Of a DNA stretch of 22,611 nt, positions 1 to 8,409 are shown one piece after another. Within the stretch, counting starts at the first letter, position 1, and each line of letters begins with the position of its first letter. Source of the stretch: WQUF01 sp031549525 (GTDB taxonomy: Bacteria > Bacillota > Clostridia > Clostridiales > Clostridiaceae); contig JAVBPQ010000052.1 of the NCBI GenBank assembly GCA_031549525.1, positions 1 to 22,611 of the forward strand, in the 5' to 3' direction. The notes under the pieces are model-generated. The model ran no database searches and had not been told where the DNA came from. It saw nothing but the letters and a program-made list of their open reading frames with translations. Position numbers and translations under genes: made by a program.

Positions 1-1
1 T

Positions 2-1408
2 ATTGATAAATTAGAGCAAAAGCTAGAAGAGAATAAGATATCTGCTTTAAAATATATCATGCAGTCAAATGGCGGTTCTGCTTCATTTAACTTTGCTAAA
101 AAAACTCCTATAAATATGATTGAATCAGGACCAGTTGCAGGTGTTTTTGGTTCTGCACTTTTGGGGAAACTTCTTGGATTTAAAAATGTCATATCCCTTG
201 ATGTAGGCGGGACAACAGCAAAATGCTCCTTGATAACAAATAATGAAGTTACAGTTGTAACAGATTATCGAATAGAGAGAAACGAGAGAAATGCAGGATA
301 TCCTATAATGGTTCCTGTTGTAGATATTGTAGAGATAGGTAATGGAGGAGGCTCTATTGCATGGGTTGATGATATAGGTGCATTAAAAGTTGGTCCAAAA
401 TCAGCAGGTGCAGTTCCTGGACCTATCGCTTATGGTCTCTCTGGCGAGGATCCAACTACTACAGATGCTTGCCTTATAACAGGAAAGCTCTCTGCAGAGA
501 ATTTTGAAATGAAAGTTGATTTAGACAATATAAAAAATCAACTGATTGAAAAAATTGGCAAATATTTTAATATGACTTATGAAGATGCAGCTGTGAGCAT
601 AATAAAAGTTGCTGAATCTAATATGCTAAATGCACTTAAGATAATCTCTGTAAGAAAAGGACATGACCCTAGGGAATTTGCTCTTATAGCTTTTGGAGGA
701 GGCGGTCCTATGCATGCATGCGCCTTAGCAAAAGAGCTTAATATTAAGAAGGTAGTTGTGCCAGTGGGAGCCAGTGTTTTCTCAGCTTGGGGCATGATGA
801 TGACAGACCTAAGGCATGATTACTTAAAAACTCATATTTGCAGAACCCTTGATATTTCAATAGATGATGTAAACCGCATTTGGGGTGAACTTCGTGATGA
901 AGCAGAAAAACAATATGCAGATGAAAATGTTAAAAGGGATGATATCATCTTCTCGTATACCGCTGACATGCGTTATATGGGTCAAGAGCATACTGTAAAA
1001 GTTTCAATTCCTGCGCCACCATGGACAGATGAAATAAAAAATGAGATTATAAAGCGCTTCCATGATATACATGAGAAAAACTATACATTTAAATTAGAAA
1101 CAACTCCCACTGAAATTGTTAATTTTCATTTGACTTCCTTTGGCAAAATCGAGAAGCCTGTAATAAATGAAATACAAGTGAATAAATGCGATATTTTAGA
1201 GACAATAAAAGAGGTGCGCCCAGTTTATTTTCCTCAAGATGGCTTTATTGATACAAAAGTTTATAAAAGGGATAAATTGTGGCCTGGTATTGAGTTAAAG
1301 GGTCCAGGCATTGTTGAAGAGCATTCAGTGTCCACTGTGTTTTTTAAGGGTGATAAGCTTACAGTTGATAAATATGGAAATCTTATTATAGATTTGGAGG
1401 TAGAGTGA
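2..1408 (+). CDS. hyuA: Hydantoinase/oxoprolinase A-type subunit (HyuA family), 5' end outside the window
   Basis: The reading frame is open from base 2, so the gene enters from the left and its N-terminal part is missing; the ATG at 59 is internal. Visible hallmarks are KYIMQSNGG, the ATPase-fold phosphate-binding motif ISLDVGGTTAKCSLI, GNGGGSIAW and GPKSAGAVPGP, followed by FGGGGPMHA, all typical of the HyuA/acetone carboxylase beta/5-oxoprolinase family. Family members use ATP to activate a cyclic amide or ketone substrate together with a HyuB partner in the cytoplasm. The stop TGA overlaps the next start (TGATG), so the two subunits are translationally coupled. The substrate (hydantoin, N-methylhydantoin, oxoproline or a ketone) cannot be read from the sequence. 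The family call is secure; the specific reaction is open. Confidence 0.9.
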   Translation: MDKLEQKLEENKISALKYIMQSNGGSASFNFAKKTPINMIESGPVAGVFGSALLGKLLGFKNVISLDVGGTTAKCSLITNNEVTVVTDYRIERNERNAGYPIMVPVVDIVEIGNGGGSIAWVDDIGALKVGPKSAGAVPGPIAYGLSGEDPTTTDACLITGKLSAENFEMKVDLDNIKNQLIEKIGKYFNMTYEDAAVSIIKVAESNMLNALKIISVRKGHDPREFALIAFGGGGPMHACALAKELNIKKVVVPVGASVFSAWGMMMTDLRHDYLKTHICRTLDISIDDVNRIWGELRDEAEKQYADENVKRDDIIFSYTADMRYMGQEHTVKVSIPAPPWTDEIKNEIIKRFHDIHEKNYTFKLETTPTEIVNFHLTSFGKIEKPVINEIQVNKCDILETIKEVRPVYFPQDGFIDTKVYKRDKLWPGIELKGPGIVEEHSVSTVFFKGDKLTVDKYGNLIIDLEVE

Positions 1409-3123
1409 TGAATACCATACTTGATGTTGTTACACTAGATATAGTTAAGGATTCTTTACTTGCTGCAAGCGATGAAGTATTTTACACATTAGCAAGGACT
1501 TCCATGAGCCCTATTATTTATGAAGTGCTTGACTATGCTAGCGGCATATCAGATTCAAATGGCAACTTATTGACTCAAGGTAATGGAGTAACAGGATTTA
1601 TTGGACTGCTTGCGCCAATGATTGTTGAAACTATCAATAAATTTGGAATTAAAAATATGAAACCTGGGGACATATATATCATAAATGATCCTTACATGGG
1701 TGGAGGCTCGCATCCATCAGATGTTGGCATGGTCATGCCTATATTTTATAAGGGTGAGGTTATTGCTTTTGTAGCAAATAAAGCCCATTGGACTGAAGTT
1801 GGAGGAATGGCAGCAGGTTCATTTACAACAGATGCTACAGAGATTTATCAGGAAGGTTTGAGGTTCTCTTGCATAAAGCTTGTTGATGGGGGTATAATTA
1901 ATCAAGCTGTTGTTGATATAATACGTTCCAATGTGAGGTTTCCTGATATGTCTATAGGCGATATGTGGGGTCAAATTTCAGGGCTTAGAACAGGGTTTAA
2001 GCGCATAAACGAAATTTGCGATAAATATGGAGTAGAGATAGTTAAAGCTGCTATGGAAAGATTGCTTTCAAGCAGTGAAATGCTCTGTAGGAAACTGCTT
2101 AAACAGCTTCCTAAAGGTGAGTTTTTTATGGAAGATTACCTAGATGAAGATGGATATGGCAACATTGTTAAGGTAAAAGTTAAGGTTACAATTAAAGATG
2201 ATGAGTTTATTGTGGATTTCACAGGATCAAGCAAGCAAGTGAGAAGTCCAATAAATACTGGATATTCATCTTTGATGGCAGCTGTTAGAATTGTGTTTAT
2301 GTCAATCATAAATCCAGAACTCAGCGTAAATGACGGAGTGTTTAAACCTCTTAAAGTCATTGCAGAAAAAGGTTCTGTGTTTAACTGTGAACCGCCTGCA
2401 CCAACCTCTACGTATTATGAGAGCATGCTTTATGCTACTGATCTTGTATGGCACGCTTTAGCGGAAATACTGCCTGACAGGTTAACCGCTGGACATTTGC
2501 TTTCTGTATGTTCTGTTGTGCTTGCAGGGGTGCATCAAGATACTAATGAAAACTTTCTTATTGTTGAGCCAACTTGCGGTGGCTGGGGTGCAGGAATAAA
2601 TAAAGATGGTGAAGTGGGTCAGTTTTGTGTTGCAGATGGCGAAACATACAATGTGCCAATTGAAATTGCAGAAACTCGATATGGAATAATGATTGAAGAA
2701 TATAGCTTGAATACTGATGGAAAAGGTGCGGGAATGTTCAGAGGAGGTTCTGGTGCTATTAGGACATACAAATCTTTAAGTGATGGTGAAAGCTTTTCAG
2801 CATCATTTGGGAGAAATAAATCGAAGGTTTGGGGCATTTCTGGTGGTAAGGATGGTTCTATTAATGAATTTACAATATATAGAAAAGATGGTACTATTCA
2901 AGGTCCTATGGGAATTATAGCAAGAGAAGTGCTCAATAAAGGCGATGTTGTAAGGATGAGAACTGCTACAGGAGGAGGATATGGTGATCCTTACAAAAGA
3001 GATGTTAAAAAAGTTATCTCTGATGTAAAAAATGGTTATATTTCAATTGAACAGGCAAAAGAGGATTACGGTGTAAATATTTCTTCAAACTTTGAAATAA
3101 TAGGAATATGTAGCAATCGTTAA
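1408..3123 (+). CDS. hyuB: Hydantoinase/oxoprolinase B-type subunit (HyuB family)
   Basis: A full-length 571-residue HyuB-family protein. Recognisable segments are GDIYIINDPYMGGGSHPSD, the ANKAHWTEVGGMAAGS stretch, and the C-terminal GGSGAIRTY and TATGGGYGDP motifs. Partner of the upstream HyuA: in this family the B subunit carries part of the active site for ATP-dependent opening or carboxylation of the substrate. The start is placed at ATG 1408 because GGAGG at 1396-1400 lies 7 nt upstream; the in-frame GTG at 1405 would be only 4 nt from it. The start overlaps the hyuA stop. A strong terminator follows directly, so hyuA-hyuB ends the operon. No transporter or racemase is visible beside it, which leaves the substrate undefined. 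Confidence 0.9.
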   Translation: MNTILDVVTLDIVKDSLLAASDEVFYTLARTSMSPIIYEVLDYASGISDSNGNLLTQGNGVTGFIGLLAPMIVETINKFGIKNMKPGDIYIINDPYMGGGSHPSDVGMVMPIFYKGEVIAFVANKAHWTEVGGMAAGSFTTDATEIYQEGLRFSCIKLVDGGIINQAVVDIIRSNVRFPDMSIGDMWGQISGLRTGFKRINEICDKYGVEIVKAAMERLLSSSEMLCRKLLKQLPKGEFFMEDYLDEDGYGNIVKVKVKVTIKDDEFIVDFTGSSKQVRSPINTGYSSLMAAVRIVFMSIINPELSVNDGVFKPLKVIAEKGSVFNCEPPAPTSTYYESMLYATDLVWHALAEILPDRLTAGHLLSVCSVVLAGVHQDTNENFLIVEPTCGGWGAGINKDGEVGQFCVADGETYNVPIEIAETRYGIMIEEYSLNTDGKGAGMFRGGSGAIRTYKSLSDGESFSASFGRNKSKVWGISGGKDGSINEFTIYRKDGTIQGPMGIIAREVLNKGDVVRMRTATGGGYGDPYKRDVKKVISDVKNGYISIEQAKEDYGVNISSNFEIIGICSNR

Positions 3124-3135
3124 ATCATATTAAAC

Positions 3136-3178
3136 AGGCAGTTAAACTAAAATTTTATGTAGTTTAACTGCCTTTTAA
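3136..3178 (+). terminator. Rho-independent terminator after hyuB
   Basis: A perfect 14-bp inverted repeat, AGGCAGTTAAACTA (3136-3149) and its complement (3160-3173), with a 10-nt loop and a short T run, starts 12 nt after the hyuB stop. Confidence 0.85.
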
Positions 3179-3609
3179 AAACATAATTAAAAAATTATTT
3201 TTTATAAATAATAGTTATGTAAAAAATGTTTAAAATCATTGATAAGTTTATAAAATAATATTAAAATAATTTACAGTTAATACAGATATTTTAATATTTT
3301 GTATTTTAAATTTTATGTGAGATTATTGTGTCACTTTAACAAATTGTTAGTAGCCAACTACCTTAACGGGATAGTGGTTTTCTTTTCTAAACTTTATAAA
3401 ATTATTCTAGATAATAATGCATGTTATAGATGGAAGTAAAGTATCAAGTCAAAAAAAAGCAAAAAAAGAACAATTAATGCAAGATAATTCCTATCGTAAC
3501 TATGTGGAGATATTGTCGAGGTTATGAATGAATTTTTATTTTGTTTTATAAAGAAACTATTTCAAGTTGTAGAGTACTTATCAAAGCAAATAGAAATGGG
3601 GGGAGGAAA
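3179..3609 (+). other. AT-rich leader region before the kinase cassette, with palindrome and hairpin
   Basis: About 430 bases without a confident gene. Seen: a weak sigma-A-like promoter (TTGATA 3239-3244, 17 nt, TAAAAT 3262-3267); an operator-like palindrome TAACAA-A-TTGTTA at 3337-3349; a neighbouring TAGT-AGCCA-ACTA repeat; and a bulged hairpin CCAACTA (3354-3360)/TAGTGG (3372-3377) followed by TTTTCTTTTC, resembling a weak terminator or leader element. Two tiny open frames (3417-3527, 36 codons; 3524-3655, 43 codons, overlapping the kinase start) lack good ribosome binding sites; the second is discussed as a finding. No known riboswitch class was recognised. Confidence 0.4.
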
Positions 3610-4983
3610 ATGTTCCTTGATCTTGCTTATTCAAGTCAAATGCAGTTCATTTTAGCTGTACAAACCTTTATAACAAATATATGTATTGTATATTTTATGT
3701 CTGACTTACTTTTAATGTTATCTAATGAACATGCAAGTAAACAACAAAGGCTGATTTTTGCATTTTGTATTGGAGCCGTACATACATCGTTTATTTATTG
3801 TGTATATATAATTGGCGGAATGATTTCGTTTTCACCTATTGTATACTTGTTAGTTGTCAGTCCTAATCCTATTTTAGGCTATTTGTATTACATTATTGGA
3901 ATTAAAGTGTTCAAGCTATCGCCTATACGATCCATCAAATTAATGGGATATTTTTTTACATATTTTATTTTTATTGTGAATATCACCAGACTTAACACCA
4001 CATTAATACCTATAGAGACATTGCCAAGGTATAATTATCTGCAAAACATAGAGCGTCAGTTTGTATATTTGCTTGAGGTGTATTTAATTTATTGTTTGAT
4101 AAAGTATGTTATAAAAAAATTCAAATTTACAATGAGGCTTTCAGAGAAAATTTTTATAAATATAAAAAAAGAAAAAACTGCCTATTTACTTAAGCTAATG
4201 TTTTTATATATATTGACAACAATACTACCATTGCTCATTGAAGGTGATTTATTGGGTTCTGTTACCGTACTTTTAGTTCTTATATTTTTTTTGGCATTCA
4301 ACATTGTACAGGATTTATTTGTAATGTCAAAGAATGAACTAGAAAACAAAGAGGTGCATATTAATGTGCTTTCCAAAGGGATTAACGAGTTTAGTAGTAT
4401 AGAACATGATTTTTACAATATATTGCAAACATATAACGGATACCTTGAAATTGGTGATCTTGAGAGTCTTAAAAAATACCATTCATCACTTATTAAACTA
4501 ACAACTTATGCTGGAAGCTCAATTGATTTAAGTCGTAAAATGAAAGAGAATCCAGCTTTTGTATCACTATTAGTAAATAAAATTGAGTATGCTAAGAAAA
4601 TGAATGTTGAAATGATGGTGTCTTTACAAGATAGTACAGCCAATTTATATATAGATAACATAGATATTTGTCGGTGCATAGCATGTTTATTAGATAATGC
4701 TATTGAGTCAGCATCAATTTCTAAGCAAAAGAAAGTTTTTTTCACACTAGAATCAAAAGAATCAAAATTAAGCAGATCTAAACTTATCATTGTTGCAAAT
4801 AGTACTGATACTCCTATTGATATTTCTAAAATTATAAATCCAGGAGTTACAAGTAAGTCAGGGCATCATGGAATTGGACTGAGTAATGTTAGAGAAATTA
4901 TAAAAAAATATGGCAATAGTACTTTTCAAATGACCTATTATAACTATGAGTTATGTGCATATATAGAGCTTAGGCAAAATTAA
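3610..4983 (+). CDS. AgrC-like GHKL sensor histidine kinase, paralog 1
   Basis: A 457-residue membrane kinase. Roughly the first 240 residues are hydrophobic, forming about six membrane segments, and include a motif shared with both downstream paralogs (PNPI about residues 85-88, KLSPIRS about 102-108). The phosphoacceptor region is EHDFYNIL with the likely His at about 266, like the HDxxNIL box of AgrC. The C-terminal GHKL ATPase has the N box LLDNAIESA (Asn about 363) and the glycine box GHHGIGL (418-424). The start is ATG 3610: it follows a GGGGGGAGG site and aligns with the N terminus of paralog 2. The frame stays open upstream to 3541 but that extension has no counterpart in the paralogs. 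Family knowledge suggests sensing of a secreted peptide or membrane signal; the ligand is unknown. Confidence 0.85.
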   Translation: MFLDLAYSSQMQFILAVQTFITNICIVYFMSDLLLMLSNEHASKQQRLIFAFCIGAVHTSFIYCVYIIGGMISFSPIVYLLVVSPNPILGYLYYIIGIKVFKLSPIRSIKLMGYFFTYFIFIVNITRLNTTLIPIETLPRYNYLQNIERQFVYLLEVYLIYCLIKYVIKKFKFTMRLSEKIFINIKKEKTAYLLKLMFLYILTTILPLLIEGDLLGSVTVLLVLIFFLAFNIVQDLFVMSKNELENKEVHINVLSKGINEFSSIEHDFYNILQTYNGYLEIGDLESLKKYHSSLIKLTTYAGSSIDLSRKMKENPAFVSLLVNKIEYAKKMNVEMMVSLQDSTANLYIDNIDICRCIACLLDNAIESASISKQKKVFFTLESKESKLSRSKLIIVANSTDTPIDISKIINPGVTSKSGHHGIGLSNVREIIKKYGNSTFQMTYYNYELCAYIELRQN

Positions 4984-5076
4984 CCTACAATAAGAACATA
5001 AAACTAAAGATGATAAATTTGTAAATACTGATGCAAATTAAGTTTTAAATATATAGATAACTTTGGGGGTGAAAAT

Positions 5077-5481
5077 ATGAATTTTAAAACAAATAGGCAT
5101 AAGAATTATACAAAGTATAAATGTCTTATCATCGAGGATAATGTATTTGCTTTAGATATACTGTCTATTTTTTTTAAGAGAAATGGTATTGAGTCTGAGA
5201 CAGCAGAAAATGGACAAATAGGTTTACAGATGTATCTTGCCAATCCTACTAAATATGATATTATATTTTTAGATTTACAAATGTCAATAATGGATGGATA
5301 TGAGGTAGCAAAGCGTATTCGAGAAAGTGGAACGCTTACAGCTTCTACTATAACAATTGTTGCAATGTCTGGAACTAACACAAGTGGAGTAATAGGAAAA
5401 TATGGCGTTAATTATTTTTTAAAGAAACCGTTTGAACTAAGTTATTTGCTTGATATATTTGATGAGTTTGTAGATAAATAA
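5077..5481 (+). CDS. Stand-alone CheY-like response regulator receiver
   Basis: A 134-residue single receiver domain. Seen: the acidic pair E20-D21 in LIIEDN, the phosphoacceptor D66 in IIFLDLQMSIMDG, the switch Ser98 in VAMSG, and the conserved Lys117 in FLKKPF. The protein ends after the receiver fold, so no DNA-binding (LytTR, HTH) or enzymatic output domain is present. ATG 5077 is preceded by GGGGGTGA. It lies between kinase paralogs 1 and 2 on the same strand, 93 nt after the first and 43 nt before the second, so it probably receives phosphate from one or more of them. Output must be through protein interaction or a further phosphorelay step; AgrC-like kinases more commonly pair with LytTR regulators, which makes this arrangement uncommon. 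Confidence 0.9.
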   Translation: MNFKTNRHKNYTKYKCLIIEDNVFALDILSIFFKRNGIESETAENGQIGLQMYLANPTKYDIIFLDLQMSIMDGYEVAKRIRESGTLTASTITIVAMSGTNTSGVIGKYGVNYFLKKPFELSYLLDIFDEFVDK

Positions 5482-5524
5482 ATATAAAAATAAGATTATT
5501 ATTCTGTTTTTAGGAGGGAGCCTG

Positions 5525-6898
5525 TTGTTGTACCCTGAATTTGCATATTCTACTAAAATGCAACTTATTCTTGCTTTTATGACTTTTACAGAATCATTTT
5601 GTTCAATGTACATGCTTTCAAATATGATTCTTATTGTTTTTGGCGTGTCGGCAGGCAGAAAGCAAAAGATACTTTTTGCTTTCATTACAGGAACACTGCT
5701 GCAAAACGTATTTATATATGGAATTTACTTTTTGGGAGGGATGATTTCTTTTAGCAATTTAACATATCTTCTCATTACAACTCCTAATCCTATTGTTGCT
5801 ATTATTTATTACTATGCTGCTCAAAAAATATTTAATCTGTCGCCTGTGCGTTCTATAAGCCTTATAAGCTACATTTTTTTGTATTGGATTACTGCAAAGA
5901 CCTTGAGCCGATTAAGTTATTCATTATTTTTTCTTCAAAACGAAATTAGATATAACTATATGAAAGATGCGCTTAACCAGATTGTATATGTTATAATTTT
6001 TTTCGTAGTTTATAAATTGGCTCAATATATTTTAAAAATTAATTATACAAGTGTTAGGCTTTCTGAAAATATGTTCTTTGACAAAAAGAAAGAGTTAGTA
6101 ATCTTCTTTTTAAAAGTATTATTTATTTATGCTGTGAGAATTATCTTACCTATCATAATTCCTCAATTGGTGGTTGCATATACCATGGTTTTGTTAATAT
6201 TGATATTTCTTATTGTAATCAGCATATGTTTTGATATCATCGCATATAACAAGCAGACCATAAGCAACCATGAGATGCATATCAGTACTCTATTCAAGGG
6301 AATGGAGGAATTGCGAGGGATTAAGCATGATTTTAATAATATACTTCATACATATAGTGGATATATTGAATTAAAAGAGTACAAAAGGCTTGAACTATAC
6401 CATGCTTCTTTAGTTTCTGCCACTTCTCATGCTAATAATATAATGGAGCTTGCGCAAAAAATGCCGGAAAATCCAGCACTCATTACTCTTTTTATTAATA
6501 AGTTAGAATATTCGGAGAAAATGAATGTAAAGCTCTTACTTTCATTAAAATGTGATGTTGCTAATATGTTTATTGATAATATGGATATTTCACGGGTTTT
6601 ATCCTGTGTTTTGGATAATGCTATTGAAGCAGCAAGTGATTCAAAGCAACATAAGGTTTACGTTACAATTGAATCAAAAACACCAGCTTCTAAGCTAATC
6701 ATCATTACCAATGGCACAGATATACCAATAGATATTTATGCTATGTCTCAAGATGGTGTAACAAATAAAGCTGGACATGTTGGAATTGGTCTTACTATAG
6801 TACGAAATATTTTAAGTAAATATGGAAACTGTTCATATCAAATGAAGTATTTTGATCATGAAATTTCAACATATATTGAACTAAAGGAATTTAAATAA
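5525..6898 (+). CDS. AgrC-like GHKL sensor histidine kinase, paralog 2
   Basis: A 457-residue protein, the same length and architecture as paralog 1: N-terminal polytopic sensor with PNPI (88-90) and NLSPVRS (104-110), phosphoacceptor box KHDFNNIL with His268, and GHKL ATPase with VLDNAIEAA (Asn365) and GHVGIGL (417-423). The start is a TTG: TTG 5525 and TTG 5528 both lie behind GGAGGGAG (5513-5520), and 5528 would align exactly with the N terminus of paralog 1. Resemblance to paralog 1 runs the full length but is clearly strongest in the PNPI/LSPxRS motif and the kinase domain, so the signal sensed may differ. Translation from TTG suggests lower expression than its neighbours. Confidence 0.85.
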   Translation: MLYPEFAYSTKMQLILAFMTFTESFCSMYMLSNMILIVFGVSAGRKQKILFAFITGTLLQNVFIYGIYFLGGMISFSNLTYLLITTPNPIVAIIYYYAAQKIFNLSPVRSISLISYIFLYWITAKTLSRLSYSLFFLQNEIRYNYMKDALNQIVYVIIFFVVYKLAQYILKINYTSVRLSENMFFDKKKELVIFFLKVLFIYAVRIILPIIIPQLVVAYTMVLLILIFLIVISICFDIIAYNKQTISNHEMHISTLFKGMEELRGIKHDFNNILHTYSGYIELKEYKRLELYHASLVSATSHANNIMELAQKMPENPALITLFINKLEYSEKMNVKLLLSLKCDVANMFIDNMDISRVLSCVLDNAIEAASDSKQHKVYVTIESKTPASKLIIITNGTDIPIDIYAMSQDGVTNKAGHVGIGLTIVRNILSKYGNCSYQMKYFDHEISTYIELKEFK

Positions 6899-6942
6899 AA
6901 CATATGAAAACATGCATTTTTAAATATTAGGAAAGTAAGTGA

Positions 6943-8346
6943 GTGGATATGGCAAATGATTTAAATAACTTAAAATTAATCCAAGCTACCCTTCCAATAG
7001 TTGCAATTTTAGCGTCATTTACTTCAATGTATTGTAATGCAAATATCATTTTATTGCTTTATAACGAGAGGGTGAGTATTTGGCGAAAGGCATTGTTTGT
7101 TTTTATTTCTGGACCAGTTTTATCAGTTCTTCCTATGTATATAGCTTATATTGTTGGAAGTTCAGGGGAGATGTCGCCAATTATCTATTTACTTTTACGA
7201 AATGTTAATCCGATTTTTGCCTTGTTCTATGCTTATTTTGGTATGAAAATCTTAAAGCTTTCGCCAATTCGATCTTTAAGGCTTATGAATATTTCTTTTC
7301 TAATACATATGATAGAAATAAACATCAGCTTATTTATAGGATCAGCAATTTTTGAACAAACAGATTCGTTGCATTATGATATATATAAGGATTTTCAGGG
7401 GCAAGTTTTCATTCTAGCTTTCTTACTACTGTGTTATTTTATGATTTACATGTTAATAAAAAAATGGCAGGCAATCATAAAAATTTTGGATAGTTTGTTT
7501 GCAGATGCTAAAAAAGGAATTGCGTTATATTTTTTACGTTCCTTAATAGCTTATGTTTTAGCAGTTTCACTGCCCATGGTTATGGAGGAAAAATCATTGG
7601 CATATTTGCTTATTAGCTTGATTATTTTCTTAATATTGGCTATTTGCATTTTAATAGATTATAGAAAAGCACTCGATATAGAACTTGAAAACGTCACAGC
7701 TCATATAAATGTATACAAGGAGGGAGTGGAAAGCTTTCATGGGATAAAACATGACTTTTATAATATTCTGCAGACCTATGGCGGTTATTTAGATATAGGC
7801 GATCTTGAGGGCTTGCGCCGTTATCATTCTACACTCAAACAAATAACTATAGCTGCTGGAGATGTGCTGGATCTTAGTAATCAGATGGAGAAAAATCCTG
7901 CTCTTATTTCGCTTGTTTACAACAAATTAATGATGGCAAAGGAATTTGGGGTTCATATTGATGTTTCAATACAAAATGACCTTTCTAACCTACCTATTGA
8001 TCCTATGGATTTATGTCGTGCATTAGGTTGTTTGTTTGATAATGCTATTGAAGCAGCTTCTGAATCGGAACAAAAGCATATGCAATTTACAATCAAGAAA
8101 AAATTTCCATCATCCATGTTGATAATACTATCTAATAGTACAAAGGATCCTGTTGATACCACTGAAATTATGAAGAATGGCTTTTCAAGCAAAGAAGGAC
8201 ATTCAGGTATTGGCCTCACAACAGTTCGCAAAACTTTAGGTAAATATGGTAACTGCAGCTTTCACATGAATTATTATAATCAAGAGATTAGTGCTTATAT
8301 CGAACTAGTTCTCAATGAACATCAAAATAATATAAAAGGCACTTAA
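6943..8346 (+). CDS. AgrC-like GHKL sensor histidine kinase, paralog 3
   Basis: A 467-residue third paralog and last gene of the cassette. It keeps the membrane motif (NPIF about 89-92, KLSPIRS 105-111), the phosphoacceptor box KHDFYNIL with His270, the N box LFDNAIEAA (Asn367) and glycine box GHSGIGL (419-425). Its N terminus is longer and more polar than in paralogs 1 and 2, and its first transmembrane segment differs. GTG 6943 is preferred since AGGAAAG lies 7 nt upstream; ATG 6949 is the alternative. Its H-box region (HDFYNILQTY, then GYLDIGDLEGL) is closer to paralog 1 than to paralog 2. A hairpin follows. No cognate DNA-binding regulator lies downstream; the next genes are convergent metabolic ones. 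Confidence 0.85.
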   Translation: MDMANDLNNLKLIQATLPIVAILASFTSMYCNANIILLLYNERVSIWRKALFVFISGPVLSVLPMYIAYIVGSSGEMSPIIYLLLRNVNPIFALFYAYFGMKILKLSPIRSLRLMNISFLIHMIEINISLFIGSAIFEQTDSLHYDIYKDFQGQVFILAFLLLCYFMIYMLIKKWQAIIKILDSLFADAKKGIALYFLRSLIAYVLAVSLPMVMEEKSLAYLLISLIIFLILAICILIDYRKALDIELENVTAHINVYKEGVESFHGIKHDFYNILQTYGGYLDIGDLEGLRRYHSTLKQITIAAGDVLDLSNQMEKNPALISLVYNKLMMAKEFGVHIDVSIQNDLSNLPIDPMDLCRALGCLFDNAIEAASESEQKHMQFTIKKKFPSSMLIILSNSTKDPVDTTEIMKNGFSSKEGHSGIGLTTVRKTLGKYGNCSFHMNYYNQEISAYIELVLNEHQNNIKGT

Positions 8347-8350
8347 TTAT

Positions 8351-8377
8351 AGCCATGAAAAGAGTTTTTTCATGGCT
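8351..8377. terminator. Hairpin between convergent kinase 3 and acyl-CoA dehydrogenase genes
   Basis: A perfect 11-bp stem AGCCATGAAAA (8351-8361)/TTTTCATGGCT (8367-8377) with a 5-nt loop sits in the 63-bp convergent gap. There is no T tract beyond the stem on either strand, so termination efficiency is uncertain, but position and symmetry favour a shared terminator. Confidence 0.55.
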
Positions 8378-8409
8378 AGTTAATAAAGCTTATCCATATA
8401 ATAATTTAA

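Noticed and set aside
577..795. Frames antisense to confident genes (here, and similarly at 2136-2360, 4506-4790, 7953-8231, 13695-13976)
   Set aside because: They mirror well-supported genes on the other strand, lack ribosome binding sites and show no motif of their own.
3417..3527. 36-codon frame upstream of kinase 1 (MHVIDGSKVSS...)
   Set aside because: No Shine-Dalgarno sequence, no recognisable motif, and an A7 run; a chance frame is likely in such AT-rich sequence.
3541..3609. N-terminal extension of kinase 1 to 3541
   Set aside because: The extension lacks a ribosome binding site and has no counterpart in paralog 2, while ATG 3610 follows GGGGGGAGG and aligns with it.
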